A stretch of DNA of 37,223 nt from Halobacteriales archaeon SW_6_65_15 (GCA_003023465.1 PXSM01000119.1:11270-48492), one strand, 5' to 3'; shown: positions 17,720 to 28,206, counted from the stretch's first letter. The notes: generated by a model from the letters alone, not told the origin. Program-made: numbers and translations.

Positions 17720-18907
17720 TTAGTCGTTAGTCTGTGCGGCGGCCTTGGCGCTTTCGGTCCCAGCAACCGACTCCTCGTAGTCTGGCTTGAGCAGCGTCGC
17801 CGCGCCAGCCGTGACGGCCGACCCGAGCAGGATGCACGCCACGAACAGGAACGGACTGTTCGACAGCGGGACAACGAAGATACCGCCGTGCGGGGCGGGC
17901 ATCGTCACGCCGAGGGCCATCGACGCGGCGGCTCCGGTCGCACTACCGAGCATGATGCTCGGGATGACCCGTAACGGGTCGGCTGCCGCGTAGGGGATCG
18001 CGCCCTCCGTGATGAACGAGAACCCGAGGATCACGCCGCTCTTGGCGTTCTCGTACATCTCCTCGGCGTACTTGTGCGGCGCGATGAAGTTCGAGAGGGC
18101 CATGCCGATCGGCGGTATCATGCCCGCGATCATCACGGCAGCCATCGGTTCGGACACACCGGATTCCGCCCCGAGGAGCCCGACTGCGAACACGTACGCG
18201 ACCTTGTTGACCGGACCGCCCATGTCGAAGGCCATCATCGCACCGAGGACGACGCCCACGACGATAGCCTGTCCGCCCTGCAGGGTTTCGAGGAACGAGG
18301 TGAGCGCCTCGTTAGCGATGGCGACCGGGACGCCCAGCACGAACAGCATGACGGGCGTGAGCACCGCCATAGTGGCCACAGGGATGATGAGAACCGGCAT
18401 CATCGGCGCGATGGCGTCCGGTACATCGAGGTTCTTGAACCACCTGGCGACGTACCCAGCTAGGAGACCGGCGACGAGCGCACCGAGGTAGCCAGCACCC
18501 GCCTCGCCACCGCCGAGACCTGTCGCTTCGCCGGCCGCTTTCATCACGTTCCCCTGCTGAAGGAGATACGACAGCAGGAAACCGGGTGCGAGACCCGGTT
18601 TGTCGGCGATGGCGTACGCGATGTACGCGCCGAGGATGGGCACCATGATGGTGAGTCCAGCCACGCCGACCTGTGCGAGGAACCAGCCGAGCGAGCCGGT
18701 GTTCGAGAACACCGATTGGGTGTCCCCGACCGCGTACGCGACCGCGAGGAAGATACCCCCGATGGTCACGAACGGGATCATGAACGATACGCCTGTCATC
18801 AGGTCCTCCTTCACGGAAGTGACGTGCGAACGAAGGACGCTTTCTGTTTTCTCATTAGCTGCCATTAGTCTCATCCCCTGTGTATTGTTGTCTGGGTTCG
18901 TTTCCAC
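17720..18907 (-). CDS. ptfC: PTS fructose-specific EIIC component
   Basis: Polytopic; EDLMTGVSFMIPFVTIGGIFLAVAYAVG, DMGGPVNKVAYVFAVG, ITEGAIPYAAADPLRVIPSIMLGSATGAA. Alternative internal starts possible. Confidence 0.92.
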   Translation of the reverse strand: METNPDNNTQGMRLMAANEKTESVLRSHVTSVKEDLMTGVSFMIPFVTIGGIFLAVAYAVGDTQSVFSNTGSLGWFLAQVGVAGLTIMVPILGAYIAYAIADKPGLAPGFLLSYLLQQGNVMKAAGEATGLGGGEAGAGYLGALVAGLLAGYVARWFKNLDVPDAIAPMMPVLIIPVATMAVLTPVMLFVLGVPVAIANEALTSFLETLQGGQAIVVGVVLGAMMAFDMGGPVNKVAYVFAVGLLGAESGVSEPMAAVMIAGMIPPIGMALSNFIAPHKYAEEMYENAKSGVILGFSFITEGAIPYAAADPLRVIPSIMLGSATGAAASMALGVTMPAPHGGIFVVPLSNSPFLFVACILLGSAVTAGAATLLKPDYEESVAGTESAKAAAQTND

Positions 18908-19152
18908 CTTCCCCTTTAACTAAGTGTTCAAAAGTATTTCCGGATATGAATATTTCTGATTGTATAAATATGGAATCTATATCGGATAGGTAATCAGGTA
19001 TTCCAATTTACGGAAGAAGAGCGGGAATATTCCGATTGAGAGCCTCCTTTTCCGCGGTAACGGGCGAACCGGTAGTCCACTCTCGAAAGTGTGCTTTTGA
19101 CGGCTCGCCCTCGATTCGTTCAGAAACGAGTACTAATCACGACGAGCGACGA

Positions 19153-20061
19153 TCATCGAACACGAACGAACACGCTTTCGACGGGGAACTGTCTCTCGGA
19201 GAACGTCGGGACGTTCGTCCCGGGTACCTCCACCGCACAGGACGCCGCTACGACGCCCGCGTGAAGGGCTTCTTGCTCGGACTTCCCCCGTTCGAGTTCC
19301 GAAAGAACGCCTGCCAGAAGTGCGTCACCGGCTCCGACGGTATCGACAACGTCGACGTCGAGGGCAGGTGCGTGGAGCAGCCGCTCGGGGGTCGCCATGA
19401 CGGCTCCGTCGCTCCCCAGCGAGGCAACGACTCTGGTGAATCCCCGCTTGCGGAGCGCGTCTGCCGCGCTCAGGCACTCGTCCACTGTCTCTACCGACTT
19501 CCCGGTCGCGTCCGCGAGTTCCTCGCGGTTCGGTTTGCAGAGCGCGTACTCCGATTCGAGTTCGCTCAAGGTGTCACCGCCCACGTCGACGGCGGTCTCC
19601 CACGAACCCGCGCGCGCGATTCTGTCGAGGTCCTCGGCCCCGATACCTGGCGGTTGACTCCCAGCGATCACGACCATCCACGGGTCGTACTTGGCGAGCG
19701 TCTCGATAACGGCGTCTACCGCGGTCGAATCGACGATCGGTCCGCGTTGGTTGATCTTGTACTCCTCGTCGTCCGTCAGGATGGTCGTGTTCAGTCGGGT
19801 ACGATCGCCGGTATCGACGAAATCGTTGGCGATCCCGTCCCGGTCGAGTCTGTCTCGGATGAAATCGCCCAGAAGGTCGCCGACGAAACCTGTCGCTACC
19901 GTGTCGGTCTCCAGTTCGGCGAGGTACTTCGAGACGTTGATGCCCTTCCCGCCCGCGTCGAGGTGCGCCGACCCGGTTCGGGCGACTGTTCCGGACGCCG
20001 GGAGCGCGTCCACCTGAAGCGTATGATCCACGGCGGGATTGAGCGTCACGGTCGCGATCAT
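19153..20061 (-). CDS. pfkB: 1-phosphofructokinase (PfkB family)
   Basis: MIATVTLNPAVDHTLQVDALPASGTVARTGSAHLDAGGKGINVSKYLAELE and C-terminal DTVGAGDALLAGVL. Confidence 0.92.
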   Translation of the reverse strand: MIATVTLNPAVDHTLQVDALPASGTVARTGSAHLDAGGKGINVSKYLAELETDTVATGFVGDLLGDFIRDRLDRDGIANDFVDTGDRTRLNTTILTDDEEYKINQRGPIVDSTAVDAVIETLAKYDPWMVVIAGSQPPGIGAEDLDRIARAGSWETAVDVGGDTLSELESEYALCKPNREELADATGKSVETVDECLSAADALRKRGFTRVVASLGSDGAVMATPERLLHAPALDVDVVDTVGAGDALLAGVLSELERGKSEQEALHAGVVAASCAVEVPGTNVPTFSERQFPVESVFVRVR

Positions 20062-20825
20062 TCTGCGACTCCCTCGACGAGGTTGACGTCGGCCGCTTCG
20101 AACGACTCGCGCGCGTCGGCCGAGAGGGTCCCATCGGTGACGAAAGCGTCCACGTCCTCGAAGTCGGCGAACCTGAGGAAGCTCTGCTCGTCCAGTTTGG
20201 AGACGTCGGCGAGGAGGACGACGCGCTGGGCCTTCTGTATCATGAGTTCCTTCAGCCTCGCTTCGTCCTCGTTGGGCGTCATCAGACCCTGCTCGGGGTC
20301 GATGGCGTTCGTCCCGAGAAAGAGGAGGTCGAAGGTCGTTCGTTCCATGAACCGCTCCGCGCTCGGACCGACGAGAGCCCGAGTCGGACGGCGGAGCGAG
20401 CCGCCGGTGAGTTTGACCTCGGCGTCCTCCTTTCCGAGTTCGACACCCAGGAGCGGGGAGTTCGTGACGGCGAGAAACGACCCGTCTTTGGGTGCCTTCT
20501 TGGCGACCTGCATCGTGGTCGAACCCGAGTCGAAGAACACGACCTGATTCTCGTGGATCTCCTCGACGGCGCGCTCGGCGATCGCCATCTTGGCTTCCAG
20601 ATTCTGGACTTCCTTCTGGCCGTAGGTCTGCTCCTGACCGACCGTCGTCGCCGGAACCGCGCCGCCGTGGGAGCGTTCTATCAGTTGCTTGTCCGCCAGA
20701 TCGTTCAGATCACGGCGGATCGTCGCCTTGGAGCAGTCGAGATCCGCGGCGAGTTCGTCGACCGAACACCCACCTCGTTCGGAGACCAACTCCACAATCT
20801 GCCGTTTCCGTGCTGCCGGTAGCAT
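20058..20825 (-). CDS. glpR: DeoR/GlpR-family transcriptional regulator
   Basis: MLPAARKRQIVELVSERGGCSVDELAADLDCSKATIRRDLNDLADKQLIERSHGGA; DeoR sensor domain; adjacent to pfkB. Confidence 0.9.
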   Translation of the reverse strand: MLPAARKRQIVELVSERGGCSVDELAADLDCSKATIRRDLNDLADKQLIERSHGGAVPATTVGQEQTYGQKEVQNLEAKMAIAERAVEEIHENQVVFFDSGSTTMQVAKKAPKDGSFLAVTNSPLLGVELGKEDAEVKLTGGSLRRPTRALVGPSAERFMERTTFDLLFLGTNAIDPEQGLMTPNEDEARLKELMIQKAQRVVLLADVSKLDEQSFLRFADFEDVDAFVTDGTLSADARESFEAADVNLVEGVAE

Positions 20826-21007
20826 GAATACTCGTTCGCATTCGAGTTGTCAGTCTACCCCTTTAACTGTTTATTACTAATTACGATTGAATTTGTCCGA
20901 AATTAAAACGGGTCGTTTCGATGGCCCTCGTCCCTCGCCGTCGCAGTGCTGATCCGTTCTCCTTTCACCGACAGAGTGAAGTCGATCATCTATGTCCGTG
21001 TCACAAT

Positions 21008-21292
21008 ATGAGCGAAACGACGTGGTCTCGCGTACTCGTCTTCGCACTCTCGGTCGGTGGTGGACTCTTCGGATTCCTCCTGTTCGGACCGGCGGGGTTC
21101 CTCGCCGGCTTGGCGCTTACCCTCTACGTCGGATTGTACGTCCGCGACGCCAGAGCGGAGACGAACCGTCGAATTGCGGCACTCGAAGCGCGAGTGACAG
21201 CGCTCAGAGTGACCAGTAGAAACGCTGGCCGGAAGGGATACCGACGCGTTAGCGACGATGAAACCATCTCGAAAATAAAATTGTATGTTTAA
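21008..21292 (+). CDS. Hypothetical small membrane protein
   Basis: MSETTWSRVLVFALSVGGGLFGFLLFGPAGFLAGLALTLYVGLYVRDARAETNRRIAALEARV; internal Met start preferred over 20921. Confidence 0.5.
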   Translation: MSETTWSRVLVFALSVGGGLFGFLLFGPAGFLAGLALTLYVGLYVRDARAETNRRIAALEARVTALRVTSRNAGRKGYRRVSDDETISKIKLYV

Positions 21293-21441
21293 AGTATCTT
21301 CACAGTCCCTAAAACATCACGTATATTTCTTTATGCGGTCCCATGTGGTCGAGTACGGCCACCGGCCACCCCGTTACGCCGCACCTAGCGCGTTCCCGTC
21401 TCCGGTGGCTTCAAGCCCCGACCGGCCGTCTGTGCGAGCAG

Positions 21442-22485
21442 ATGGACGTGGACTACGGGGACGCGCGGTCGATCACGGTCGGGTTCGTGGCCGGCGTCAT
21501 CGTCCTGCTGGCACTGTACGCCGTGGTCGGCCTCGAAGACGTGCTGGTCGCGCTCGCGCAGGCCGACCCGTTACTCGTCGCGGCCGTCTACGCCGTGGCG
21601 GTCTGCTGGCTGTTCGCGTGGGCGATGGCGCTTCGGACCGTGCTCGTCGTCATCGCGGTCGAGGTGTCGATCTCGCGGGCGTTCATGCTATTCGCGGGCG
21701 CGACGTTCGCCAACAACGTCACCCCGTTCGGACAGGCCGGGGGCGAGCCGTTCAGCGCCCTCCTCGTCTCCCGGACCACGGACATCGATTACGAGAACGG
21801 CCTCGCGGCGGTCGCCAGCGTGGACACCCTCAACTTCGTCCCCTCCATCTCCTTCGCGCTCGTCGGGGTCGGCTACTACGCGACCACCTTCACCGTCGGC
21901 AATCGAGTGGAGTTGGCGGCGGCCTCCCTCGTCGCGCTGGCGCTCGCGGTCCCCGTCGCGGCCTACCTCGGGTGGCGAAACCGCGACCGCGTCGCCACCC
22001 TCGCTGTCGGGGTCATCCTCCCGCTGGGTCGCGTGCTCGGCCGACTCGTCCCCGCGGTCGCGCCCCCGGAGGAGGCGCAGCTTCGCCGCCGCATCGATGG
22101 GTTCTTCGCGGCGCTGGAACGGGTCGCGGGCGACCACCATCAACTCGCGCTGGCGCTGTCGTTCTCGGCGCTCGGCTGGCTCCTGCTGTCGGTGTCGCTG
22201 TGGCTCTCGTTGCTCGCGCTCGGCCACGCCGTCCCCTTCGCCGCCGCCCTGTTCATCGTCCCGCTGGGAAGCGTCGCCGGGGTGACGCCACTGCCGGGCG
22301 GACTGGGCGGCGTCGAGGCCGCGCTGGTCGTGCTCATCGTCCCCATCACGGGCGTGGACCCGCAGACCGCGGCGGCCGCGGCGCTCATCCACCGCGGGGC
22401 GACCTACTGGCTCCCCGTCCTGCTCGGCGGGAGCGCCACCGCGATGCTGGAGGCCGACAACGTTCACCAGTCCGCGAGCGACTGA
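21442..22485 (+). CDS. Lysylphosphatidylglycerol synthase TM/flippase-like (UPF0104) membrane protein
   Basis: MDVDYGDARSITVGFVAGVIV..., FAGATFANNVTPFGQAGGEPFSALLV, TPLPGGLGGVEAALVVLI characteristic of the family. Confidence 0.85.
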   Translation: MDVDYGDARSITVGFVAGVIVLLALYAVVGLEDVLVALAQADPLLVAAVYAVAVCWLFAWAMALRTVLVVIAVEVSISRAFMLFAGATFANNVTPFGQAGGEPFSALLVSRTTDIDYENGLAAVASVDTLNFVPSISFALVGVGYYATTFTVGNRVELAAASLVALALAVPVAAYLGWRNRDRVATLAVGVILPLGRVLGRLVPAVAPPEEAQLRRRIDGFFAALERVAGDHHQLALALSFSALGWLLLSVSLWLSLLALGHAVPFAAALFIVPLGSVAGVTPLPGGLGGVEAALVVLIVPITGVDPQTAAAAALIHRGATYWLPVLLGGSATAMLEADNVHQSASD

Positions 22486-22549
22486 GGTATCCGCGAGACG
22501 GCGAGCGCCTAACGATGCCTTTAAACGCCGCGGACCGGAATTCGTGTGT

Positions 22550-23005
22550 ATGACGACGCTCTACGACGTTCCCGCGGACGACCTCATCGACGCGGTCGCC
22601 GCGAAACTGGAGGACCGAATCGAAGAACCCGACTGGGCCGAGTTCACCAAGACCGGCGAGGGCCGCGAACTCCCGCCCGAGCAGGAGAACTTCTGGCACC
22701 GCCGCGCCGCCAGCGTCCTCCGGAAGGTCGCCACCGACGGACCGGTCGGCGTCGAGCGACTCGCCACCGAGTACGGCGGTAAGAAGGGCGGCTCGAACCG
22801 CTATCAGGTCGCGCCTGAGCACCGCACCGACGGCAGTCGGAAGGTCATCCGGACCATCCTCCAGCAGCTCGAGGACGAGGACCTCGTCCAGAGCGAAGGG
22901 AGCGCCGGCCGCGTCGTGACCGGCGACGGTCGTAGCCTGCTCGACGACACCGCGGGCGAGGTCATGGAGGAACTCGACCGCCCCGAACTCGAACGCTACG
23001 CGTAA
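22550..23005 (+). CDS. rps19e: 30S ribosomal protein S19e
   Basis: [21 protein letters not shown]...[62 protein letters not shown]. Confidence 0.95.
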   Translation: MTTLYDVPADDLIDAVAAKLEDRIEEPDWAEFTKTGEGRELPPEQENFWHRRAASVLRKVATDGPVGVERLATEYGGKKGGSNRYQVAPEHRTDGSRKVIRTILQQLEDEDLVQSEGSAGRVVTGDGRSLLDDTAGEVMEELDRPELERYA

Positions 23006-23121
23006 TCCCGGCGTTTTCTCTCGGACTTCGTTCGACAGCACTCCGACCGACGACCTCCGTCCGCCGAGCACCCGCTCTCCGTAATGGTTTTTGGCCGCGG
23101 GCGTTTACTACGACACGAGAC

Positions 23122-23463
23122 ATGAGTGACCAGCCCGACGACGAGCGACTCGAGGAACTCCGCAAGCAGAAGATGCAGGAGATGCAGGACCAGGCCGACC
23201 AGAGCGAGGCCCAAGAGCAGGCTCAACAGCAGGCCGACGCCCAGAAGCAGGCCCTGCTCCGTCAGCACCTCACCGACGGCGCGCGCAAGCGACTCAACTC
23301 CGTCCGGATGAGCAAGCCCGACTTCGCCGAGCAGGTCGAACGGCAGGTGCTCGCGCTCGCCCAGAGCGGCCGGATGAACGGCAAGATCGACGAGGAGAAG
23401 ATGAAGGAGCTCCTCCGGGAACTCAAGCCCGACTCCAAGAGCTTCAACATCCGGCGTCGGTGA
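23122..23463 (+). CDS. PDCD5-family DNA-binding protein
   Basis: [24 protein letters not shown]...[52 protein letters not shown]. Confidence 0.93.
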   Translation: MSDQPDDERLEELRKQKMQEMQDQADQSEAQEQAQQQADAQKQALLRQHLTDGARKRLNSVRMSKPDFAEQVERQVLALAQSGRMNGKIDEEKMKELLRELKPDSKSFNIRRR

Positions 23464-23464
23464 G

Positions 23465-24055
23465 ATGGACCTCGGGCTACTCTACAGCGGCGGCAAGGAC
23501 TCGAGCCTCGCGGCGCTCCTGCTCGAAGAATTCTACGACGTGACGCTCGTCACGGCCACGTTCGGCGTCGCGGACGCCCACGAGCACGCCCGCGAGACCG
23601 CGAGCGTCCTCGGCTTCGAGTTCGAAGCCGTCGAGTTGGACGGCGCGGTGGCCGAGGAGGCGGTCGAGCAGATGGTCGCCGACGGCTACCCGCGCGACGG
23701 CATCCAGCAGGTCCACCTCCACGCGCTCGAAGCCGTCGCGGAGATGGACTTCGACGCGGTGGCCGACGGCACCCGCCGGGACGACCGGGTCCCATCGGTC
23801 TCGCGGGCGCAGGCCCAGAGCCTCGAAGACCGCCACGGCGTCGAGTACATCGTCCCCCTCGCGGGGTTCGGCAGGGGCGCGGTCGATTCGCTGGTCGAGG
23901 AGACTCTCGACGTGACTACCGGGCCGAGCGAGCGGATCGCGAAGGCCGACTACGAGGCCGAACTCCGGGCGCTCCTCGCCCGCGAACACGGCGAGGGGGC
24001 CGTGGCGGAGGTGTTCCCCGATCACACCCAGACGTACGTGACCGGTCTCCGCTGA
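23465..24055 (+). CDS. N-type ATP pyrophosphatase-family protein (DUF71/Dph6-like)
   Basis: MDLGLLYSGGKDSSLAALLLEE PP-loop; VADGTRRDDRVPSVSRAQAQSLEDRHGVEYIVPLAGFG. Confidence 0.8.
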   Translation: MDLGLLYSGGKDSSLAALLLEEFYDVTLVTATFGVADAHEHARETASVLGFEFEAVELDGAVAEEAVEQMVADGYPRDGIQQVHLHALEAVAEMDFDAVADGTRRDDRVPSVSRAQAQSLEDRHGVEYIVPLAGFGRGAVDSLVEETLDVTTGPSERIAKADYEAELRALLAREHGEGAVAEVFPDHTQTYVTGLR

Positions 24056-24105
24056 CTGGGGACAGTTCCGCGACACTTTTGTCCACTTCGAGTATCGGTC
24101 GTCGT

Positions 24106-25332
24106 ATGAACCGGCCAGCCGCATTGCTCGTCTGCCTGTTGATTCTCGGCGGCTGTACTGCACCGACGGCAACCGGCCCGGCCGCGAGCGAGTCTTCGCT
24201 CGCCACGCAGACGCCGACCGACGGGCCGGATGCCCTCCCGATGAACGAGAGCCGAGTGTACCACCGCGTCGCCGCGATGCTCGACAGCGACGTGGCGAAA
24301 CCGTCGGTTCGGACCGTCGATGCGTCCGATTTCGGAGGGGGCAGCTTCGGGCGGATGGACCCGTTCGTCGGGTTGCTGCTCGACGCCGACGCCGCCCGCG
24401 ACGCGACGCCCGCGGCCTACTACGAGTCCGACGCCCACCGCGTGACCGTCCTGCTCTACGACGGGATACCTGCGGACGCGACGAATCGGTCGGAACTGGA
24501 GGCCACCCTCGCACACGAGTACGCTCACGCGGTGACGTACCGCGACGAGCAGTATCGCGACTCGATGCTGCAGGCCGGTGGTGGCGGTACGACAGACGCC
24601 ACGCAGGTTCGGTGGGCGATGATCGAGGGGACGGCGATGTACGTCTCCGACGAGTACTCCGAACGGTACCTCGACGAGTTCGACCACGGCGATTCGATAG
24701 CCCGAGAGTACCACGACCGGAACGCGACGTGGCGATACGCGCTCGGACTGTACCGGTTCGGCGGCCGGTACTTCGACCGGAGACTCGGTCCGTCCGCGAA
24801 CCTGACCCGCGTCTATCGGACGCCGCCGGAGACGACCGAACAGCTCATCCACGATTACCCGCCCGATTCGGAGCCACCCGCGTCGTTGCGCGTCTCGGTC
24901 GCCAAGACCGACAGCCTGGACGCCGGAAGCAACCGCGACACGACGGGGAAACTGTTCGTCCGCGATCTGCTCGGTGCGTACCTCGTGGAGTCGCGAGCGG
25001 CCGACGCGGCGGCCGGATGGGGTAACGACCGGGTCGTCACGCTCTGGGACTACGGCGCGAACGAGTCGAACCAGCGCAACTACCTTTGGGTGCTCCGGTG
25101 GGACGACGGGCAGAACGCGACCGAGTTCCAGCGCGCGTTCCGCGACTACGCTACAGCCCGCGGCGAGCGCGTCGGCGACGACGCGTTTCGCATCGAGGGC
25201 GAGCAGTTCCGCCTCGAATGCGTGAGCGACGAGACGGTCGCCGTCGTCGTCGGTCACTCCGGACTCGTCGAGCGAACGCGGGTCGCGAGCGAGAACGAGA
25301 ACGTCTCGGTCACCGTTTCGGCGTCGGCCTGA
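24106..25332 (+). CDS. Hvo_1808-like putative lipoprotein with a zinc-metalloprotease-like motif
   Basis: Lipobox MNRPAALLVCLLILGGCTAP; AHEYAHAVTYRDEQYRDS (HExxH-type) and repeated surface-protein-like segments. Confidence 0.7.
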   Translation: MNRPAALLVCLLILGGCTAPTATGPAASESSLATQTPTDGPDALPMNESRVYHRVAAMLDSDVAKPSVRTVDASDFGGGSFGRMDPFVGLLLDADAARDATPAAYYESDAHRVTVLLYDGIPADATNRSELEATLAHEYAHAVTYRDEQYRDSMLQAGGGGTTDATQVRWAMIEGTAMYVSDEYSERYLDEFDHGDSIAREYHDRNATWRYALGLYRFGGRYFDRRLGPSANLTRVYRTPPETTEQLIHDYPPDSEPPASLRVSVAKTDSLDAGSNRDTTGKLFVRDLLGAYLVESRAADAAAGWGNDRVVTLWDYGANESNQRNYLWVLRWDDGQNATEFQRAFRDYATARGERVGDDAFRIEGEQFRLECVSDETVAVVVGHSGLVERTRVASENENVSVTVSASA

Positions 25333-25389
25333 CGGCCGCGGCTCGCTCGAACGGAAGCTTTCAAGCGCGCGCTTGTCCAACGTTCCCGC

Positions 25390-26697
25390 ATGTACGACCG
25401 CATCAAGGGCTTCCGGGACTTCTACCCCCCGGAGATGGGCGCGCGCCGCGAGATGTTCGATACCCTGGAGGAGACCGCGCGCCAGTACGGCTTCCGCGAG
25501 ATCGACACCCCCGCGCTCGAACGTACCCAGATGTACGTGGACAAGAGCGGGGAGGAGATCGTCGAGGAGTTGTACGCCTTCGAGGATCAGGGCGGCCGCG
25601 AGGTGGCGATGACCCCCGAACTCACCCCGACGGTCGCCCGGATGGTGGTGGCGAAACAGCAGGAGCTCTCGAAGCCGATCAAGTGGTTCTCGACGCGGCC
25701 GTTCTGGCGCTACGAGGAGCCACAGCAGGGTCGCTTCCGCGAGTTCTATCAGACCAACGTGGACATCTTCGGCTCCTCGGACCCCGCCGCCGACGCGGAG
25801 GTGCTCGCGTACGCAGCCGACGCACTCACCGGTCTCGGCCTCACGGGCGACGACTTCGAGTTCCGGGTCAGCCACCGCGACATCCTCGGGGGCCTGCTCG
25901 AAAGCTTCGACGCCGACGTGGACGCCGGAGCGGCCATCCGCGCGGTGGACAAGAGCGAGAAGGTCAGCGAGGAGGAGTACTACGGCCTCCTTTCGGAGGC
26001 GGGGCTCTCCTACCAGCAAGCCGAGGCTTTCGACGACCTCCTCGACACGTCCGAGGAGAACCTCGACGAACTGATAGCGTTCGCCGGAACGGACCACGTC
26101 GAGAACGCCGTGACGAATCTCCAGAACGTCCTCGAAGCGACCGCCGACTTCAGAGCGCGCGCGTACTGCGATCTCTCGCTGCGGACCGCGCGCGGACTCG
26201 ACTACTACACCGGCGTCGTCTTCGAGTGTTTCGACTCGACGGGTGAGGTCAAGCGGTCGGTGTTCGGCGGCGGCCGGTACGACGACCTCATCGAGAGCTT
26301 CGGGGGGCAACCAACGCCCGCGGTGGGCGTCGCGCCGGGTGCCGCACCGCTCTCGCTCCTGCTCCAGCGCGCGGGCGTCTGGCCCGAGGAGTCGGCCACG
26401 ACCGACTACTACGTCCTGCAGGTCGGCGACACCCGCGACGTGGCGGCCGAGATCACCCGCGAGCTCCGGGCCGAGGGCCACGTGGTCGAGACCGACGTGG
26501 CTGGCCGAAGCTTCGGCGCCCAACTCGACTACGCCGACTCAATCAACGCGGAGACGGTGGTCATCGTCGGCGAGCAGGACCTCGCGGACGGGAACGTGAC
26601 GATCAAGGACATGAGCTCGGGCGACCAGACGCAGGTTCCGGTCGAGGAGTTCCCACCTGAGGACGAGCCGCGGCCGACCTACGAGGACTACGAGTAG
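25390..26697 (+). CDS. hisS: Histidyl-tRNA synthetase
   Basis: MYDRIKGFRDFYPPEMGARREMFDTLEE, YEEPQQGRFREFYQTNVDIFG, RTARGLDYYTGVVFE, SVFGGGRYDDLIESFGG. Confidence 0.96.
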   Translation: MYDRIKGFRDFYPPEMGARREMFDTLEETARQYGFREIDTPALERTQMYVDKSGEEIVEELYAFEDQGGREVAMTPELTPTVARMVVAKQQELSKPIKWFSTRPFWRYEEPQQGRFREFYQTNVDIFGSSDPAADAEVLAYAADALTGLGLTGDDFEFRVSHRDILGGLLESFDADVDAGAAIRAVDKSEKVSEEEYYGLLSEAGLSYQQAEAFDDLLDTSEENLDELIAFAGTDHVENAVTNLQNVLEATADFRARAYCDLSLRTARGLDYYTGVVFECFDSTGEVKRSVFGGGRYDDLIESFGGQPTPAVGVAPGAAPLSLLLQRAGVWPEESATTDYYVLQVGDTRDVAAEITRELRAEGHVVETDVAGRSFGAQLDYADSINAETVVIVGEQDLADGNVTIKDMSSGDQTQVPVEEFPPEDEPRPTYEDYE

Positions 26698-26742
26698 CTC
26701 TGCTGTCGAACTTTTTTGGTCCCCTCCCGCGTAGCGCCGGAC

Positions 26743-27126
26743 ATGGAGAGTTCGGTACAGTTCGAGAAGAAGCGACTCGTCGCGGTGCTGTCGGTACTGA
26801 CGTTCGGCCTGACGGCCTTGTTCGCGGTGCTGGGTCTCGGGTCGGTCGTCCCGACCACCTTCGTCCTCGGGTTCTTCCTCGTCGTCCCGCTGGTCGCGCT
26901 GCTGGGCGATTCGTTGCCGTTCGTCGCGGACGAGAGCGACGACGCGCACGTCGGGGAAGCGGACGTACTCGGCGACGACCCCATCGAGGAACTCCGGTCG
27001 CGGTACGCCAGAGGAGAACTGACCGACGAGGAGTTCGAGCGACGGCTGGAGCGACTGATAGAGACGGAAGACGCCGAAGTGGCCGGGTCCGGCAGGTCGA
27101 GAGAGCGGGTGTTCGAGCGCGAGTGA
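26743..27126 (+). CDS. SHOCT domain-containing membrane protein
   Basis: Two TM segments then DPIEELRSRYARGELTDEEFERRLERLIE (SHOCT). Confidence 0.8.
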   Translation: MESSVQFEKKRLVAVLSVLTFGLTALFAVLGLGSVVPTTFVLGFFLVVPLVALLGDSLPFVADESDDAHVGEADVLGDDPIEELRSRYARGELTDEEFERRLERLIETEDAEVAGSGRSRERVFERE

Positions 27127-27301
27127 GTCCGATGCGATAGCGGTCGCTACTCGACCGACACAAGGGCGAACAGACGGCACAGGCGACTCGCGGAGGAACG
27201 TGCCGTACTCCCGCTGACTCCTCCGCGGTGGCAATCAGGTCACGGGCAGGGTTCGTCCCGTCCTCGGATTTAAAACCTCGTGTAACTCGACAATCTGAAC
27301 G

Positions 27302-27326
27302 CGTGGTATGGAACTGTAATACCACG
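27302..27326. promoter_or_regulatory. Perfect 8-bp inverted repeat upstream of truA
   Basis: CGTGGTAT-ggaactgta-ATACCACG. Confidence 0.5.
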
Positions 27327-27414
27327 TTTCGGAAACGACTACATTGCTTTACTCGCTCCCCTCTCACTGTTTCAGTTCGTCGGTTTAACTACCTCCGGCG
27401 ACAATGCTCCGGTA

Positions 27415-28206
27415 ATGCGCGCGTTCAGGGTCGCCTACGACGGTCGCCCGTTCCACGGGTTCCAGCGCCAGCCGGACGTTCCCACCGTCGAGGACGCCAT
27501 CTTCGACGCCCTGCGAGAGCTGGGGGTCGCCGACGGCAAACCCGAGGGGTACGCCGCGGCGGGGCGGACCGACGCTGGAGTCTCGGCAGTGGCCCAGACC
27601 GTCGCCTTCGAGTGCCCTGACTGGTTGACTCCGGCCGCACTGAACGGCGAACTCCCTGCGAGCGTCCGGGCGTGGGCGAACGCGGCGGCTCCCGATGGGT
27701 TCCACGCGACCCACCACGCCGAGTCGCGGGCGTACGTCTACCACCTGCACGCTCCCGACGCCGACCTCGGACGGGCCGAGGCGGCCCTCGACCGACTCCG
27801 CGGCGAGCGCGACTTCCACAACCTCACGCCCGACGACGAGAATACGGTGCGCGAGCTGGAGGCTGCAGCGTTCCGAGACGGGGAGTATCTGGTCTTCCGG
27901 CTCCGCGCGGGCGGGTTCGTCCGCGAGATGGTCCGGCGGGTCGTCTCGCTGGTCCGCGCGGTGGCGACCGGCGACTCGGAACTCTCGAAGGTCGAGCGAG
28001 TGCTGGGTCCCGAGAAGATCGACGGACCAGAGGGCGTCCCTCCGGCTCCGGCGTACCCCCTCGTACTGGCCGACGTCGAGTACCCGATGCTGGACTTCTC
28101 GGTGGACGAGGAGGCTGCGGCGAGCGCCCGCGAGGTCTTCGAGGCGTTGCGGGTCGAGCGAGCGATGGGGGCACGGGTGGCCCGCGAGGTCCGAGAGGGA
28201 ATTTAA
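27415..28206 (+). CDS. truA: tRNA pseudouridine synthase A
   Basis: MRAFRVAYDGRPFHGFQRQPDVPTVEDAIFDAL...YAAAGRTDAGVSAVAQTVAFE...FHATHHAESRAYVYHL. Confidence 0.94.
   Translation: MRAFRVAYDGRPFHGFQRQPDVPTVEDAIFDALRELGVADGKPEGYAAAGRTDAGVSAVAQTVAFECPDWLTPAALNGELPASVRAWANAAAPDGFHATHHAESRAYVYHLHAPDADLGRAEAALDRLRGERDFHNLTPDDENTVRELEAAAFRDGEYLVFRLRAGGFVREMVRRVVSLVRAVATGDSELSKVERVLGPEKIDGPEGVPPAPAYPLVLADVEYPMLDFSVDEEAAASAREVFEALRVERAMGARVAREVREGI

Noticed and set aside
24022-26523. 833-aa minus-strand ORF
   Set aside because: Antisense to hisS and the Hvo_1808-like gene, both with clear family motifs; low-complexity shadow ORF typical of high-GC DNA.
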